A stretch of 64,000 nucleotides of DNA from Micrococcaceae bacterium (GTDB lineage Bacteria > Actinomycetota > Actinomycetes > Actinomycetales > Micrococcaceae), in contig JAODMR010000084.1 in assembly GCA_025465475.1 (NCBI GenBank), positions 1 to 64,000 of the forward strand, read 5' to 3'. Under the pieces are notes generated by a model. That model searched no databases. It had not been told where the DNA came from and saw nothing but the letters and a program-made list of their open reading frames with translations. Within the stretch, counting starts at the first letter, position 1; each line of letters opens with the position of its first letter. Of this stretch, positions 23,948-32,853 are shown one piece after another. The position numbers were made by a program, and so were the translations under genes.

Positions 23948-24505
23948 TCAGGCCTTGACGAAGGCGACCTCAAGGCTGATGGTGACCTTGTCGCCCACCA
24001 GCACGCCGCCGGCTTCAAGGGCTGCGTTCCAGGTCAGTCCAAAGTCCTTGCGGCTGATGATGGTCTGGCCGGAGAAGCCGGCCCGGGTGGCGCCGAACGG
24101 GTCAACGGCGACACCGTTGAATTCGGTCTCGAAGGTGACGGGCTTGGTGATTCCACGGATCGTCAGGTCGCCGGTCAGCTCGTAGGTCTCGCCGGAGCCG
24201 GAGATGGACGTGGAAACGAAGGTCAGCTCGGGGAACGTCTCAACGTCGAAGAAGTCGGCGCCCTTGACATGTCCGTCGCGGTTGGCATCGCCGGAGTTGA
24301 AGCTTGAGGCCTGGATGGTGGCGGTCACGGAGGTCCCGCTGAGGTCCGAACCAACGGTTGCTACGGCAGTGGCTTCCAGGAACTTTCCGCGCACCTTGGA
24401 GATGCCGGCGTGACGGACGGAAAAACCGATCTCGCTGTGCGAGGCGTCCAGGTTCCAGGTGCCCTGGCTCAGGGCGGTGGGGACGGTTTCAGTTGCAACA
24501 GACAT
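23948..24505 (-). CDS. yceI: YceI-like lipid-binding protein
   Basis: 185 residues with the YceI lipocalin-like pattern: GTWNLDASHSEIGFSVRHAGISKVRGKFLEATA, the LTFVSTSISG strand, the ELTGDLTIRGITKPVTFETEFNG strand, and a C-terminal VGDKVTISLEVAFVKA. YceI proteins bind polyisoprenoids in a beta-barrel. This copy has no signal peptide, as is common in actinobacteria, so it is probably cytoplasmic. It is transcribed alone and ends at the 23881 hairpin. A physiological role is not established. Confidence 0.92.
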   Translation of the reverse strand: MSVATETVPTALSQGTWNLDASHSEIGFSVRHAGISKVRGKFLEATAVATVGSDLSGTSVTATIQASSFNSGDANRDGHVKGADFFDVETFPELTFVSTSISGSGETYELTGDLTIRGITKPVTFETEFNGVAVDPFGATRAGFSGQTIISRKDFGLTWNAALEAGGVLVGDKVTISLEVAFVKA

Positions 24506-24695
24506 GGAAACTCCTTAGTTGGCAAAACACGATGTCAGGAAGGCTGCATGCCGACCATCAGGAGGTACAAGCATGCAAACGTATCTATTATTCCGGGCAG
24601 CCGAAAGTTTTGAGGAAATTTTCCTAACTGCTCAGCTGCGCTTGCTGGGAGAACCCTGATTTAGGAATCCCTTCCGGGTTTGAGAAACTTGGTCC

Positions 24696-25358
24696 ATGTC
24701 CCGAGCCCTAGTTCACCTGCTCCGCCACGGCGAGGTCCACAATCCCGACGGTGTGCTGTACGGACGGTTGCCGGAATTCCACCTGTCCGGGCGCGGCCGC
24801 GCCATGGCAGCCCTGGTTGCTGAACATCTGAAGGAGCAGTCCGACGACGGCGCCAAGCTGGTCCACCTGGTCGCGTCACCGCTGACCCGGGCCCAGGAAA
24901 CGGCGGAGCCCGTCGCCGAAGCGCTTGGCCTGGCCATCGTGACCGAACCGCGCATCATCGAAGCGGCGAACCACTTCGAGGGGGCCAAGGTGTCGCGCCA
25001 CGAGCTGCTCCGACCGCGTCACTGGCCATACTTCTGGAACCCCCTCCGACCGTCTTGGGGTGAGCCCTACAAACAGCAGGCCAGCCGGGTCTTGGCGGCG
25101 GTACAGCAGGCGCGGGCCACCGCCGTCGACCTCGCCGGGGACGGAGCCGAGGCGGTTCTGGTCAGCCACCAGCTGCCAATTTGGGTGACCCGACTGCGGG
25201 CCGAGAACCGCCCGCTTTGGCACGACCCGCGACGCCGGGAATGCACCCTGGCGTCCCTTACCACCCTGGTCTTCGACGGCGAGGACATCGTGGAGGTCCG
25301 CTACAGCGAACCTGCCTCAGCCCTTCTCCCTGGGGCTGCCACGACTCCGGGAGCTTGA
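24696..25358 (+). CDS. Histidine phosphatase (phosphoglycerate mutase-like)
   Basis: 220 residues. The catalytic LLRHGE motif is at residues 8-13, RLPEFHLSGRGRAMA follows, the second arginine lies in VASPLTRAQETAEP, and the second catalytic His in VLVSHQLPIWV. This is a broad-specificity histidine phosphatase, not a true glycolytic mutase. It is the usual first gene before the tlpA-ccdA-resB-ccsB cluster in actinobacteria. About 100 nt separate it from tlpA. The substrate is unknown. Confidence 0.88.
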   Translation: MSRALVHLLRHGEVHNPDGVLYGRLPEFHLSGRGRAMAALVAEHLKEQSDDGAKLVHLVASPLTRAQETAEPVAEALGLAIVTEPRIIEAANHFEGAKVSRHELLRPRHWPYFWNPLRPSWGEPYKQQASRVLAAVQQARATAVDLAGDGAEAVLVSHQLPIWVTRLRAENRPLWHDPRRRECTLASLTTLVFDGEDIVEVRYSEPASALLPGAATTPGA

Positions 25359-25456
25359 GAAAGTGCTCCCCGGTAGGAGACAATTAGATTTTCGACGTCG
25401 TGTAGAAGAGCCGGGCGGCGGCGGAACAGCCTCACTGAACAGATGTGGATGAATAC

Positions 25457-26059
25457 GTGACGACCCCTTTCAGCCGCCGTGCGCTGCTGGCAGCTTCCGG
25501 TGCTGCCATCGTTGCGGCCCTTGCCGCCTGCACGTCAAAGGACCCGCTGGCGCAACAGGCCTCCGCTGGGGATAACAAGAACTACATTGCCGGCGACGGT
25601 TCCGTGACCGAGTACGCTGCAACTGACCGGAAACAGCCGGTGCAGTTTTCCGGCACGCTATTCGACGGCACAGTGGTCAACTCGGCTGCCGTGGCCGGTC
25701 GTGTCACGGTACTGAACTTCTGGTACGCGGCATGCGCACCCTGCCGGCTGGAAGCCCCCGATCTGGAAGCGTTGCACCAGGAACTGGCGCCGCAGGGCGC
25801 CACCTTTTACGGGGTGAACATCCGGGATGAGGCAGCCACGGCTGATGCCTTCAACCGCAACTTTGGTCTGAGCTACCCCAGCTTCCAGGACAAGGACGGC
25901 GGCGTCCTGCTGTCCCTCACGGACTACGTGCCACCAGCCGCTGTCCCCACCACCCTGGTGCTCGACAAGCAGGGCCGGGTTTCCTCACGCATTCTCGGTG
26001 TGGCAGAAAAGGGCACCCTCAAGAGCCTCATCACCGCGGCGCTGGCCGAAAACCCGTGA
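25457..26059 (+). CDS. TlpA/ResA-like thioredoxin lipoprotein for cytochrome c maturation
   Basis: 200 residues from GTG 25457 (GGATGA upstream); an in-frame GTG at 25445 is an alternative. A twin-arginine-like signal (SRRALLAASGA) and lipobox with Cys25 (LAAC) place it outside the membrane. The thioredoxin active site is WYAACAPCRLEAP (Cys93, Cys96). It keeps apocytochrome c heme-binding cysteines reduced, taking electrons from CcdA. Its stop overlaps the ccdA start by GTGA. Confidence 0.9.
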   Translation: MTTPFSRRALLAASGAAIVAALAACTSKDPLAQQASAGDNKNYIAGDGSVTEYAATDRKQPVQFSGTLFDGTVVNSAAVAGRVTVLNFWYAACAPCRLEAPDLEALHQELAPQGATFYGVNIRDEAATADAFNRNFGLSYPSFQDKDGGVLLSLTDYVPPAAVPTTLVLDKQGRVSSRILGVAEKGTLKSLITAALAENP

Positions 26060-26811
26060 ACAACCCCTTCGCGGAAACCATTCTCAGCGGGTCCATGCTG
26101 TTGGCCCTGCCGGTTGCCCTCCTGGCGGGCCTGGTCTCCTTCCTTTCACCGTGTGTGCTGCCGCTGGTCCCCGGTTACCTCGGATACGTCAGCGGCCTGA
26201 CCGGCGTCGACCTGGAAAAACGACGGCGCGGCCGAATGGTCGCAGGGATCGGGCTGTTCGTCCTCGGGTTTTCCGTCGTCTTCATGCTCATCGGCGCCGT
26301 TTTCGGACAGCTGGGCGCGTGGCTCAAGGGGCCCGACGCTGCCTGGGTCACCCAACTGCTCGGCGTCGTTGTCATTCTGCTCGGCGTGATCTTCCTGGGT
26401 GGGCTGGGCTGGTTTCAGAGCGAGGCCAAGATCCACGCCAAGGCGCCTGCGGGCCTGTGGGGGGCGCCCCTGCTGGGCGTCACCTTCGGCCTCGGCTGGG
26501 CTCCCTGCACCGGGCCCACCCTGGCCGCCGTCCAGGCTCTCGCCTTCACCAACGGCCCCAGCGCGGCAAAAGGTGCCCTGCTCACTTTTGTTTATTGCCT
26601 GGGTCTGGGACTTCCGTTCCTGCTCATCGCACTCGGTGTGCGCCGGGGGCTCGGCGCCCTGGCGTACTTCCGCAGGCACCGCCGCGCGCTGCAATGGTTC
26701 GGCGGCGGGCTTCTGATCGCTCTGGGACTGCTCATGGTCACCGGTCTCTGGGGCATATGGATCAACCAGCTGCAATTCTGGTTCGCCAACGAAGTCCGGC
26801 TGCCCATCTGA
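26056..26811 (+). CDS. ccdA: Cytochrome c biogenesis protein CcdA (thiol-disulfide electron carrier)
   Basis: 251 residues and six membrane segments. The conserved cysteines are in FLSPCVLPLVPGYLGYVSG (segment 1) and GWAPCTGPTLAAV (segment 4). CcdA passes electrons across the membrane from cytoplasmic thioredoxin to TlpA/ResA. It starts at GTG overlapping the tlpA stop, and its own stop overlaps the resB ATG (TGATG). The operon is therefore tightly coupled. Confidence 0.94.
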   Translation: MNNPFAETILSGSMLLALPVALLAGLVSFLSPCVLPLVPGYLGYVSGLTGVDLEKRRRGRMVAGIGLFVLGFSVVFMLIGAVFGQLGAWLKGPDAAWVTQLLGVVVILLGVIFLGGLGWFQSEAKIHAKAPAGLWGAPLLGVTFGLGWAPCTGPTLAAVQALAFTNGPSAAKGALLTFVYCLGLGLPFLLIALGVRRGLGALAYFRRHRRALQWFGGGLLIALGLLMVTGLWGIWINQLQFWFANEVRLPI

Positions 26812-28568
26812 TGCCGTCCCTTCCGCCACCCTCCGCCGTTCCGCCATCCTCCGCCGTTCCGCCACCCGCTCCGCAGCAACCCGTAGAAAAGAAGTTTGTG
26901 CCTTCCACTTCCCACACCTCCCCGGACGACGTCGCCCTGCCGCGGCTGGGCCTGACCGGCACCCTGCGCTGGGCCTGGCGCCAGCTCACCAGCATGCGTA
27001 CAGCTTTGTTCCTGCTGCTGCTGCTGGCGGTCGCTGCCGTGCCTGGCTCGCTGTTTCCGCAACGGCCCGCGAACCCGTCAGTGGTAACCAAGTACCTGCA
27101 GGACCATCCCGGCATCGGGCCCGTGCTTGACTGGTTCAAGCTCTTCAACGTCTACTCCTCGCCCTGGTTTTCGGCGATATACCTGCTGCTGTTCATCTCG
27201 CTGATCGGTTGCGTCATTCCGCGGGCCATCGCCCACTACAAGGCGGTACGGTCCACGCCGCCGCGCACTCCCCGCCGGCTGTCACGCCTGCCCGAGTACG
27301 GGACGCTTGAGATACCGGCCGCTTCGGAGGTGACACCGCGGCAGGCGATGCAGGACGCCGCCGCCGCCCTCAAGTCGCGCGGTTACCGGGTGGATCTGAG
27401 GGATGCCGATGGCGAGCGTCCTTCCGTCGGTGCCGAGCGTGGCTTCCTCAAGGAAGTGGGCAACCTGTTGTTCCACACCTCCCTGATCGGCGTGTTGGTC
27501 TCCGTCGCGCTGGGCGGCCTGTTCGGATACAGCGGACAGCGGGTGCTGGTCGAGGGGGAAACATTCGTCAACACCCTGGTCGGTTATGACACCTTCACGC
27601 CCGGCACCAGCTTCGATTCGAACCAGCTGGAACCGTACTCGGTGCGGCTGGACAGGTTCCAGGTCACCTTCGACCGCGAATCAAAGGCCCATTACGGACA
27701 GCCGCTGGACTTCAACGCCACGCTGACCACCAAGTCCTCACCCACGGCGGCCGAGGAACAGCAGACACTGAAGGTCAACGACCCGGTGGCCCTGGGCGGA
27801 ACCAGCATCTATCTGGTCGGCAACGGCTACGCCCCCGTCGTCACCGTGCGCGATGGGGCGGGGAACGTCGCATTCCAGGGACCGGTCGTGGCCGTACCCA
27901 CCGATGGCGCCTACACCTCCCTCATCGTGATCAAGGCTCCGGACGCGCAGCCCGATCAACTTGGTTTTGTCGGGTTCTTCCTGCCCACGGCCCTGCAGGA
28001 CGAGAAGGGCGTCGCCTTTGGCTCCGATCCTGATCCCTTCAACCCGCAGCTGAACCTGAACTCCTTCTACGGCGATCTGGGCCTGGACGACGGAACACCG
28101 AAGAATGTGTTCACGCTGGACACCTCCGGCCTCACCCAACTCAACGGCAGGGACCTGGACGCGGGGGGCATCGTGCTGGCTCCGGGCGCCAGCTACACCC
28201 TTCCGGAGGGCAAGGGCAGCATCAGTTTCGACGGCATCAAGCGCTACGTGGCGCTGGACATTCATCACAACCCAGGGCAGCTGGCCGCCCTGGTGTTCGC
28301 CGTACTGGCCCTGGCGGGCCTGGTCGGCTCCCTCTTCCTGACCCGCCGCCGGGTCTGGGTGCGCACGGGGTCCCACCCGGATGGGCGGACCATGGTGGAG
28401 TACGGGCTGCTGGCCCGCGGCGAAGATCACCGGCTTGCCGGCGAAGCGACGGCGATCCGCAAGGCGCTGGCCCAACGCTGGTTGGCGGAGCCGTCGGAAG
28501 TGGCGGAAGATAGCAAGGAGGCGCAGCGCTCGGCCGGACGCGTGGACGCCACCCAGGACGGTAAGTAA
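26811..28568 (+). CDS. resB: Cytochrome c biogenesis protein ResB
   Basis: 585 residues from ATG 26811. A Pro/Ser-rich cytoplasmic tail (first 45 residues) is followed by ResB membrane segments (LTSMRTALFLLLLLAVAAVPGSLFPQ, then FSAIYLLLFISLIGCVIPR, then EVGNLLFHTSLIGVLVSVALG). A large extracytoplasmic domain (about residues 245-480) and a final segment with HHNPGQLAALVFAVLALAGL follow. With CcsB it forms the System II synthase that exports heme and attaches it to CXXCH motifs. It overlaps ccdA by one base, and ccsB begins 9 nt later. Confidence 0.93.
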   Translation: MPSLPPPSAVPPSSAVPPPAPQQPVEKKFVPSTSHTSPDDVALPRLGLTGTLRWAWRQLTSMRTALFLLLLLAVAAVPGSLFPQRPANPSVVTKYLQDHPGIGPVLDWFKLFNVYSSPWFSAIYLLLFISLIGCVIPRAIAHYKAVRSTPPRTPRRLSRLPEYGTLEIPAASEVTPRQAMQDAAAALKSRGYRVDLRDADGERPSVGAERGFLKEVGNLLFHTSLIGVLVSVALGGLFGYSGQRVLVEGETFVNTLVGYDTFTPGTSFDSNQLEPYSVRLDRFQVTFDRESKAHYGQPLDFNATLTTKSSPTAAEEQQTLKVNDPVALGGTSIYLVGNGYAPVVTVRDGAGNVAFQGPVVAVPTDGAYTSLIVIKAPDAQPDQLGFVGFFLPTALQDEKGVAFGSDPDPFNPQLNLNSFYGDLGLDDGTPKNVFTLDTSGLTQLNGRDLDAGGIVLAPGASYTLPEGKGSISFDGIKRYVALDIHHNPGQLAALVFAVLALAGLVGSLFLTRRRVWVRTGSHPDGRTMVEYGLLARGEDHRLAGEATAIRKALAQRWLAEPSEVAEDSKEAQRSAGRVDATQDGK

Positions 28569-28577
28569 GGACCAGTC

Positions 28578-29681
28578 ATGCCTGCAATCAACGAATCTTT
28601 GGCCCTCTACAGTGAACGCTTCATCCTGCTGGCGGGCATCGCGTATGCCATCGCCTTCATAGCCTTCACCTGGGATCTCGTCCAGAACAGCAAGACCACC
28701 CGCAATGTGCTGCAGCAGAGCCAGGCCGCGGCGGGAGGCCAGGTCCGGACCCGCGAAACGGTCGCCGCGGCCTCGCGGACCTCAGCCGCGTCGGGCGCCG
28801 GGTTCACCGAGGTGGCCACCGGTCCGGAAGGCAGGGCCGAGCGCCCGGCCAGCCGCCCCACCGGGGCAGGCGCGGGGGCAGGCACGGCCGACGACTCCAT
28901 GCGCTACGGCTCGGTCCGCCGCAACCCGGCGCGCATCGCCGTCGCCCTGACAGCCCTCGCGGCCCTGATCCACGCCGCGGGCGTGGTCTGCCGCGGCCTG
29001 GCTGCCGGCCGGGTGCCGTGGGGCAACATGTACGAGTTCTGCACCACGGGCGGCATGGTTGTCGCCGTTGTCTTCCTGCTGGTGCTGACCCGCCGCGACC
29101 TGCGCTTCCTCGGCACCTTCGTCGTCGGGCTGGTTCTGGTCATGATCACGGCTGCCTCGGTCGCCTTCTGGACGCCGGTCGGCCACCTGGTTCCTGCGCT
29201 GCAGAGCTACTGGCTCGTCATCCACGTCTCCATCGCCGTGATGTCCTCGGCCCTGTTCACCCTGACCTTCGCCATGTCGGTGCTGCAGCTCCTGCAGTCC
29301 CGACGGGAAGCGGCAGGAGCCGATGGGCGAACGGACCGGCTGCCGTTCCTGCGGCTGGTGCCGTCCGCGTTGAGCCTGGAAAACATGGCCTACCGGATCA
29401 ACGCCATCGCGTTCGTCGGCTGGACCCTGACCCTGATGTTCGGCTCCATCTGGGCGGAAAAGGCCTGGGGCCGGTTCTGGGGCTGGGACACCAAGGAAGT
29501 CTGGACCTTCGTGATCTGGGTGGTCTACGCCGGTTACCTCCACGCCCGCGCCACACGGGGGTGGACCGGAGCCCGCGCCGCCTGGCTGTCGATCGTCGGC
29601 TACCTGTGTGTGGTCTTCAACTTCACCATCGTGAACATCTACTTCTCCGGACTCCACTCCTACGCCGGTGTAGGTTCCTAG
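28578..29681 (+). CDS. ccsB: Cytochrome c biogenesis protein CcsB (CcsA/heme-handling subunit)
   Basis: 367 residues. The first membrane segment is followed by an Ala/Gly-rich loop of about 75 residues, then the core membrane bundle. The heme-handling tryptophan motif is WGWDTKE (W301-G-W303-D304), with conserved histidines in LVIHVSIAVM and FSGLHSYAG. It partners with ResB in System II. An AAGGA site precedes the ATG. The operon ends at 29681, close to the convergent YitT-type gene. Confidence 0.94.
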   Translation: MPAINESLALYSERFILLAGIAYAIAFIAFTWDLVQNSKTTRNVLQQSQAAAGGQVRTRETVAAASRTSAASGAGFTEVATGPEGRAERPASRPTGAGAGAGTADDSMRYGSVRRNPARIAVALTALAALIHAAGVVCRGLAAGRVPWGNMYEFCTTGGMVVAVVFLLVLTRRDLRFLGTFVVGLVLVMITAASVAFWTPVGHLVPALQSYWLVIHVSIAVMSSALFTLTFAMSVLQLLQSRREAAGADGRTDRLPFLRLVPSALSLENMAYRINAIAFVGWTLTLMFGSIWAEKAWGRFWGWDTKEVWTFVIWVVYAGYLHARATRGWTGARAAWLSIVGYLCVVFNFTIVNIYFSGLHSYAGVGS

Positions 29682-29735
29682 GGCTTTCCGTGGACTGAGG
29701 CGCCTGCCATTGGGGTGCGAGTGGAACCGGGGTCG

Positions 29736-30425
29736 CTAGAGGCCGAGGTAGCGGCCCGGGCGGTGGTTAACGGCAAGCACCAGGTTCAGCACCGCCGCGC
29801 CTGCTGCTGAAAGCAGCACGTTCCCGGCAGGAACCACCGCGAAAGACGACAGCACGACGGCGATATCCAACACCATCTGGACGTAACCGGCCCGCCATCC
29901 CAGCCTTTCCTGCAGGATCAGCGCCAGGATGTTGAACCCGCCCAGGCTCGAGCCGTGCCGGAACAGGATAAGCAGGCCGATGCCGGCCAGCAGGTTTCCG
30001 AACACGGCCGCATACACGGACTCCAGGTGCAGCGGACCGGTGCCGAGTGGGTGGAGAAACGAGAACGCCGAAAAGAGCGCCACGCAGAGCGCCGTCCGGA
30101 GCGTGAACTTCCACCCCTTCTTTTTGGCCGCCAGCACAAAAAATGGTGCGTTCACGGCCAGGAAGAGGACCGGAAACGGAACGGGGCTGGCGTAGCTGAT
30201 CAACAGGGCCAGGCCGGCCGTTCCACCGGTGACCAGGTAGGCCGCCTTGAGCAGGTACAGTCCCAGCGACGCGACGAGAACGCCGGTGAGGAGGCCGAAC
30301 ACATCGTCTACGGCGGTATGCCGGAGCGGGACCGGCGCCCCAGGAGATAATGACGTCGATGCGTGTGCCGATGCGGCGGGGCTGGAACCCGTTGCCGGCC
30401 GTGCCGGGGGAGAAGGTGCTGCCAT
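29736..30425 (-). CDS. YitT family membrane protein
   Basis: 229 residues. A Pro/Ala/Ser-rich N-terminus of about 35 residues is followed by five or six membrane segments with YitT-type features: GGTAGLALLISY, VNAPFFVLAAKKKGWKFTLRTAL, and GSSLGGFNILALILQERLGW. The family is widespread and of unknown transport substrate. It lies 33 nt downstream of the GAF-ANTAR gene on the same strand, so the two may be co-transcribed. Confidence 0.8.
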   Translation of the reverse strand: MAAPSPPARPATGSSPAASAHASTSLSPGAPVPLRHTAVDDVFGLLTGVLVASLGLYLLKAAYLVTGGTAGLALLISYASPVPFPVLFLAVNAPFFVLAAKKKGWKFTLRTALCVALFSAFSFLHPLGTGPLHLESVYAAVFGNLLAGIGLLILFRHGSSLGGFNILALILQERLGWRAGYVQMVLDIAVVLSSFAVVPAGNVLLSAAGAAVLNLVLAVNHRPGRYLGL

Positions 30426-30458
30426 AACTGATTCCTCGTTGTTCCGCAGCTTCGGAAC

Positions 30459-31196
30459 CTATTCCTCGAAGTGTGTTTGGGCCGGGGTGCTGCTGGTGGA
30501 TTCCACGACCGTAACAGCCACGTCCCGCAGCTTCAGGTTACGGGCACTCGAGGCGGCTTTGAGGATATGGACCGCCTGTTCCTGGGAGCAGCGGTTCTGG
30601 CCCATGATGATGCCTGCGGCGAGATCGATCATGGTGCGGGAGTCCAATGCGGACCGCAGGTTGTGGGCCGTCTCCTGGAGGTAGGCGATGCGGACAGCGG
30701 TCCGCATCGCCTGGGACGCCTCCGCGGCAAACTTCTCAGCCGCCGTCACGGCCATCTCGTCAAACGCTCCCGCCTCGGGAGAATAGAAATCGAGACCTGC
30801 GGCCGCGTTGCCACCCAGGAGCACCGGAATTCCGAGGGCGGAGCGGATGCCGTGCTCGGCAATGGCCTCGGCATACTTGGGAAAGCGGGGCTCGCTGAGG
30901 AAATCGTCCACCCAAATGACGTTGCCCTCCCGGGCGGCGCGCAGGCAGGGGCCGTCATCAAAGCGGTACTGGATCTCGTCCATCTTTTGCGCCTGCGGGC
31001 TGCTGCTGGCCACCGTAATGCTGGTTCTGGGCCGCAACAGCGTCACACCGGCAAGCACTTCACCTGCACTGGATCCAGACAACTGGGCCGCGGCGATCCT
31101 TACCAGAGCGTCCAGGAACTGCTGCATGTCCTCGCTCTCCAGCACGAGGTCCTGCAGAGACGCCGAATCGTGGGGGCGGGCCTTTGCTTCCGTCAT
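30459..31196 (-). CDS. GAF and ANTAR domain regulator
   Basis: 245 residues. A GAF sensor domain (about residues 25-160, with QYRFDDGPCLRAAREGNVIWVDD and SALGIPVLLGGNAAAGLDFY) is followed by an ANTAR RNA-binding domain (about 165-225, NLRSALDSRTMIDLAAGIIMGQNRCSQEQAVHILKAASS). ANTAR proteins bind paired hexaloop stems in nascent mRNA and prevent termination. The GAF ligand is unknown. A possible relative begins at the left edge of the window. No ANTAR target stem was recognised nearby. Confidence 0.9.
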   Translation of the reverse strand: MTEAKARPHDSASLQDLVLESEDMQQFLDALVRIAAAQLSGSSAGEVLAGVTLLRPRTSITVASSSPQAQKMDEIQYRFDDGPCLRAAREGNVIWVDDFLSEPRFPKYAEAIAEHGIRSALGIPVLLGGNAAAGLDFYSPEAGAFDEMAVTAAEKFAAEASQAMRTAVRIAYLQETAHNLRSALDSRTMIDLAAGIIMGQNRCSQEQAVHILKAASSARNLKLRDVAVTVVESTSSTPAQTHFEE

Positions 31197-31380
31197 TGAG
31201 CTGCTTTCTGCCGTCAGGGGCGGAGGGCCGAACGCCCGCGCCGCATAAGTCTAGCTGGGGACCGGGTCACTCCGCCGGGGCGCCGGGGACCCCGGAGCGG
31301 CGCCAGGATTCCTGGGGGCACCCACTGCCACGGAGACTTCCCGGCGCCCGCCAGTGCCGGGCCGCAGGTCGCGCGTTGCC

Positions 31381-31980
31381 TCAGGCAGCGGCCAGCACCT
31401 CGAGGACGGCGGGGAACAGCTGGCCGGTCCGCCCCCACATGGGGTCAAGGATCTCCACGTACCAGCAGTCCGCCAGGACCAGCGCCAAAGACTCGTTCGT
31501 CTCATCCGCCCAATCCTGGACCTGGTCCGTGTCGGAGGGGCTTTCGCTTGATCCCAGCACCGTCACGATCTCGTTGTTCCTGACGCTCACCGGAATCGAC
31601 GATGAGCCGGCCTCTCCGGGCGCGTGGGCCACAGTGACCAGGTCACTGTGCGTCGACAGGGTAAGCAGGGTGGACGCTTCCGCTCCGGCACAGTACGCGG
31701 TGACGTATTCACGCTGCGCGTTTCCTGGGTCGGTCACCTGGCCCGGTTGGGACTCCCTGGTAAACAGTCCGCTCCGGTTCAGTCGGGCCAGGGGTTCCGC
31801 TATGGACTCGGTCTCGGCGTCATAGCGGGCGGCGTACGTCGCAGGCTGATACTGACTCCTGCCCTCCAGCCAGCGCGCGGTTAGCTCGCCGGCGGCGGCC
31901 AAAGTGACGGCCTGACGCCATGCGCCCCGGTCAATGAGCAGCCGGCCGAAGCGGTCACGCTCCCTGCCTTCCAGTTCCAT
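31381..31980 (-). CDS. Hypothetical protein (about 200 residues, soluble)
   Basis: 199 residues, soluble, no signal peptide. It begins with RDRFGRLLIDRGAWRQAVTLAAAGELTARWLEG, then a segment listing Tyr-rich contacts (YQPATYAARYDAET), a cluster NRSGLFTRESQPGQ, and an acidic middle. The C-terminus is WYVEILDPMWGRTGQLFPAVLEVLAAA. The organisation recalls DUF6919-type proteins of Streptomyces, but I hold that only loosely. It stands alone, with 184 nt to the GAF-ANTAR gene that contain GC-rich inverted repeats near 31270-31310. Function unknown. Confidence 0.6.
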   Translation of the reverse strand: MELEGRERDRFGRLLIDRGAWRQAVTLAAAGELTARWLEGRSQYQPATYAARYDAETESIAEPLARLNRSGLFTRESQPGQVTDPGNAQREYVTAYCAGAEASTLLTLSTHSDLVTVAHAPGEAGSSSIPVSVRNNEIVTVLGSSESPSDTDQVQDWADETNESLALVLADCWYVEILDPMWGRTGQLFPAVLEVLAAA

Positions 31981-32030
31981 CCCCAGATGCTATCGCCGCG
32001 GGCACGCGGGGGAGGAACGCGTTGCGACGG

Positions 32031-32067
32031 GTGACGGGTCATGAAGTGGCGGCCGGCGAAAGTGACG
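32031..32067 (+). promoter_or_regulatory. GTGACG boxes upstream of the flavin reductase
   Basis: GTGACGG at 32031-32037 and GTGACG at 32062-32067, 31 bp apart (about three helical turns), 117-153 bp upstream of the ATG. The same motif in the same sense orientation lies before three other units of this locus. Confidence 0.5.
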
Positions 32068-32183
32068 CCATGAGACGGCAGATGTACTCCCGTTAAGCGG
32101 CGTGTCGGTTGGTTGCAGTCCGTCTTGAGGCCGGTTCCGGGGACGTGGTTGATTGAACGTCACCAGCATCGAGAGGACCCTCC

Positions 32184-32750
32184 ATGACAGTTCCCACAGA
32201 CTTGACGCCGCGCCGGTTGCGCAACGTCCTAGGCCAGTTCGCCACCGGACTGACGGTCATCACTGCCAGCACACCGGCCGGACCGGCGGGCTTTACCTGC
32301 CAGTCGTTCGTGTCCCTGTCACTGGAACCACCCCTGGTCTCGTTCAATCCGACACGCACGTCAAACACGTGGCCCGTACTGCGCCACCTGGGAAGCTTCA
32401 CCGTGAATGTCCTTTCGGCTGAACTTGAACACCTGTCCGGTCAGTTTGGCCGTTCCGGAACTGACAAGTTCGCCGGCGTCGGCTACCACCTTTCCCCATT
32501 GGGGCATCCGGTGCTGGACAACGGGTTGGCGTGGATCGACTGTGAACTGGTCCAGGAGTACGACGGCGGTGACCACACGATTGTGGTTGCCGCGGTCCGC
32601 TCCCTGCAGTCCACGCACGACGGCGAGCCGCTGGTGTTCCACCGGGGTCGGTACGTCCGTCTGCAGCCCGGCGCCGAGGGAGCCGTTACCGCACCGCCAG
32701 CGGTTCCCGAAGCGCAGGCAGCGGGTGCTCCCTCCGGTGCAGTTGCCTGA
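32184..32750 (+). CDS. Flavin reductase domain protein (FMN reductase partner)
   Basis: 188 residues. The flavin reductase-like fold begins at about residue 10: LRNVLGQFATGLTVITAS, GFTCQSFVSLSLEPPLVSF, then FTVNVLSAEL, GLAWIDCELVQEYDGGDHTIVVAAV and the C-terminal PLVFHRGRYVRL. It uses NAD(P)H to make reduced FMN, which diffuses to two-component monooxygenases. Three LLM monooxygenases lie within 12 kb and lack a dedicated reductase, so it is the likely supplier. A Pro/Ala-rich tail of 25 residues is extra. A strong hairpin follows. Confidence 0.88.
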   Translation: MTVPTDLTPRRLRNVLGQFATGLTVITASTPAGPAGFTCQSFVSLSLEPPLVSFNPTRTSNTWPVLRHLGSFTVNVLSAELEHLSGQFGRSGTDKFAGVGYHLSPLGHPVLDNGLAWIDCELVQEYDGGDHTIVVAAVRSLQSTHDGEPLVFHRGRYVRLQPGAEGAVTAPPAVPEAQAAGAPSGAVA

Positions 32751-32790
32751 GACACGTTCTTCCCACCTCGCAGTGGCATCACAGCGCAGG

Positions 32791-32836
32791 CGCAAATATC
32801 CCCGGGGGGCTCTTGGCCCTACCGGGGATATTTGCG
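32791..32836. terminator. Bidirectional terminator hairpin
   Basis: CGCAAATATCCCCGG (32791-32805) pairs perfectly with CCGGGGATATTTGCG (32822-32836), loop 16 nt. It separates the flavin reductase from the convergent binding-protein gene. Confidence 0.85.
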
Positions 32837-32853
32837 TCGTCACCTATTACTGA

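Noticed and set aside
25998-26810. Upstream extension of the ResB frame
   Set aside because: It lies out of frame inside tlpA and ccdA. The ATG at 26811 overlaps the ccdA stop as expected for a coupled operon.
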